This document shows positions 63,778-64,000 of a stretch of DNA of 64,000 nucleotides, in pieces. The notes beneath the pieces were generated by a model that did no database searches, was not told where the DNA came from, and saw only the letters and a program-made list of their open reading frames with translations. Source of the DNA: Aquirufa nivalisilvae (GTDB lineage: Bacteria; Bacteroidota; Bacteroidia; Cytophagales; Spirosomataceae); contig NZ_SEWX01000001.1 of NCBI RefSeq assembly GCF_004307455.1, forward strand, positions 620,001 through 684,000, written 5' to 3'. The position numbers were made by a program, and so were the translations under genes. Position 1 is the stretch's first letter. The number at the start of each line of letters is the position of its first letter.

Positions 63778-64000
63778 ATGCGCTTCCGGAAAAAACTTTT
63801 TTTTGAAATTGCTTACCTGCTGTGGATGGGTTTATTACCCTTTATTTCTAGTCTTGCTTTAGGCTATTTGGCAGTTTCTAATCCAAGCTTTTTTTTGAAT
63901 TTAAGCCTAAGCCAACAAGTGCTATTTTGGATATCCACCGTATTTGTGATGGGTTTAGCATTATGCCCTACGACTTTTTTGGCGCTGTTTGTAGGCTATA
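63778..64000 (+). CDS. Multi-pass membrane protein, start only (VTT/DedA-like)
   Basis: Seventy-four codons are present before the right edge. The sequence MRFRKKLFFEIAYLLW is followed by two hydrophobic segments, and the second ends in ALCPTTFLALFVGY. The PTTFLAL..GY pattern near the end of the second segment resembles the VTT (SNARE-associated/TVP38) membrane domain, but too little is present to be sure. The gene is divergent from hisH. Confidence 0.6.
   Translation, partial: MRFRKKLFFEIAYLLWMGLLPFISSLALGYLAVSNPSFFLNLSLSQQVLFWISTVFVMGLALCPTTFLALFVGY

Noticed and set aside
1-64000. tRNA or rRNA genes and insertion sequences
   Set aside because: I saw no tRNA-like cloverleaf with a CCA-side context, no rRNA sequence and no transposase frame. 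Small RNAs cannot be excluded by reading alone.

Overview
The window looks like chromosomal DNA from a Bacteroidota member, most likely order Cytophagales. The evidence is low GC, a SusC/SusD pair, many lipoproteins, almost no Shine-Dalgarno sequences, several -7 boxes of the TAnnTTTG type, and a fused hisIE. The genus is not resolved and the order is an inference.

Layout. (1) 1-16659, minus strand: one uninterrupted frame of at least 5,553 codons encoding a giant secreted protein of Ig-like repeats; its C-terminus lies beyond the left edge. (2) 17315-25523, minus: a tight five-gene operon (MHS-type transporter, Tat-exported DUF1501 protein, DUF1549/DUF1553 c-type cytochrome protein, Tat-exported beta-propeller, and a membrane/cytochrome c/LRR fusion). 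(3) 25700-34238, plus: a divergent LacI regulator, then SusC/SusD, then a two-gene FAD dehydrogenase with a Tat-tagged small subunit and a large subunit with a [3Fe-4S]-type cysteine motif. (4) 34402-48189: glycosyltransferase, recF, pdhA, uvrB, two tandem GH16 glucanases, mazG, secreted galM, rpsA, a Tat-exported Gfo/Idh/MocA oxidoreductase and a cupin. (5) 48306-54824: a TetR-TolC-HlyD-RND efflux operon. (6) 55108-60987: gamma-glutamyltransferase, nagA, aminotransferase, glycerate kinase, a small lipoprotein and a small membrane protein. (7) 60989-63685: hisH-hisA-hisF-hisIE. (8) 63778-end: start of a multi-pass membrane protein.

How the genes fit together. Regions 2 and 3 read as one functional neighbourhood. 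A LacI-type regulator sits between an inner-membrane transporter operon rich in c-type cytochrome domains and an outer-membrane SusCD importer, whose leader carries a LacI-like operator palindrome. The FAD dehydrogenase family normally passes electrons to cytochrome c, and no dedicated cytochrome subunit lies next to it. A periplasmic sugar or polyol uptake and oxidation system is therefore a testable inference. Substrate and function are unknown.

The most unusual non-coding signal is a family of six intergenic palindromes of 31-33 bp, five near-identical and one variant with the same 16+1+16 architecture. One copy supplies the last codons and the stop of mazG. The giant gene shows a 324-nt (108-residue) period, a 648-nt super-repeat, and two 395-nt segments that differ at a single base.
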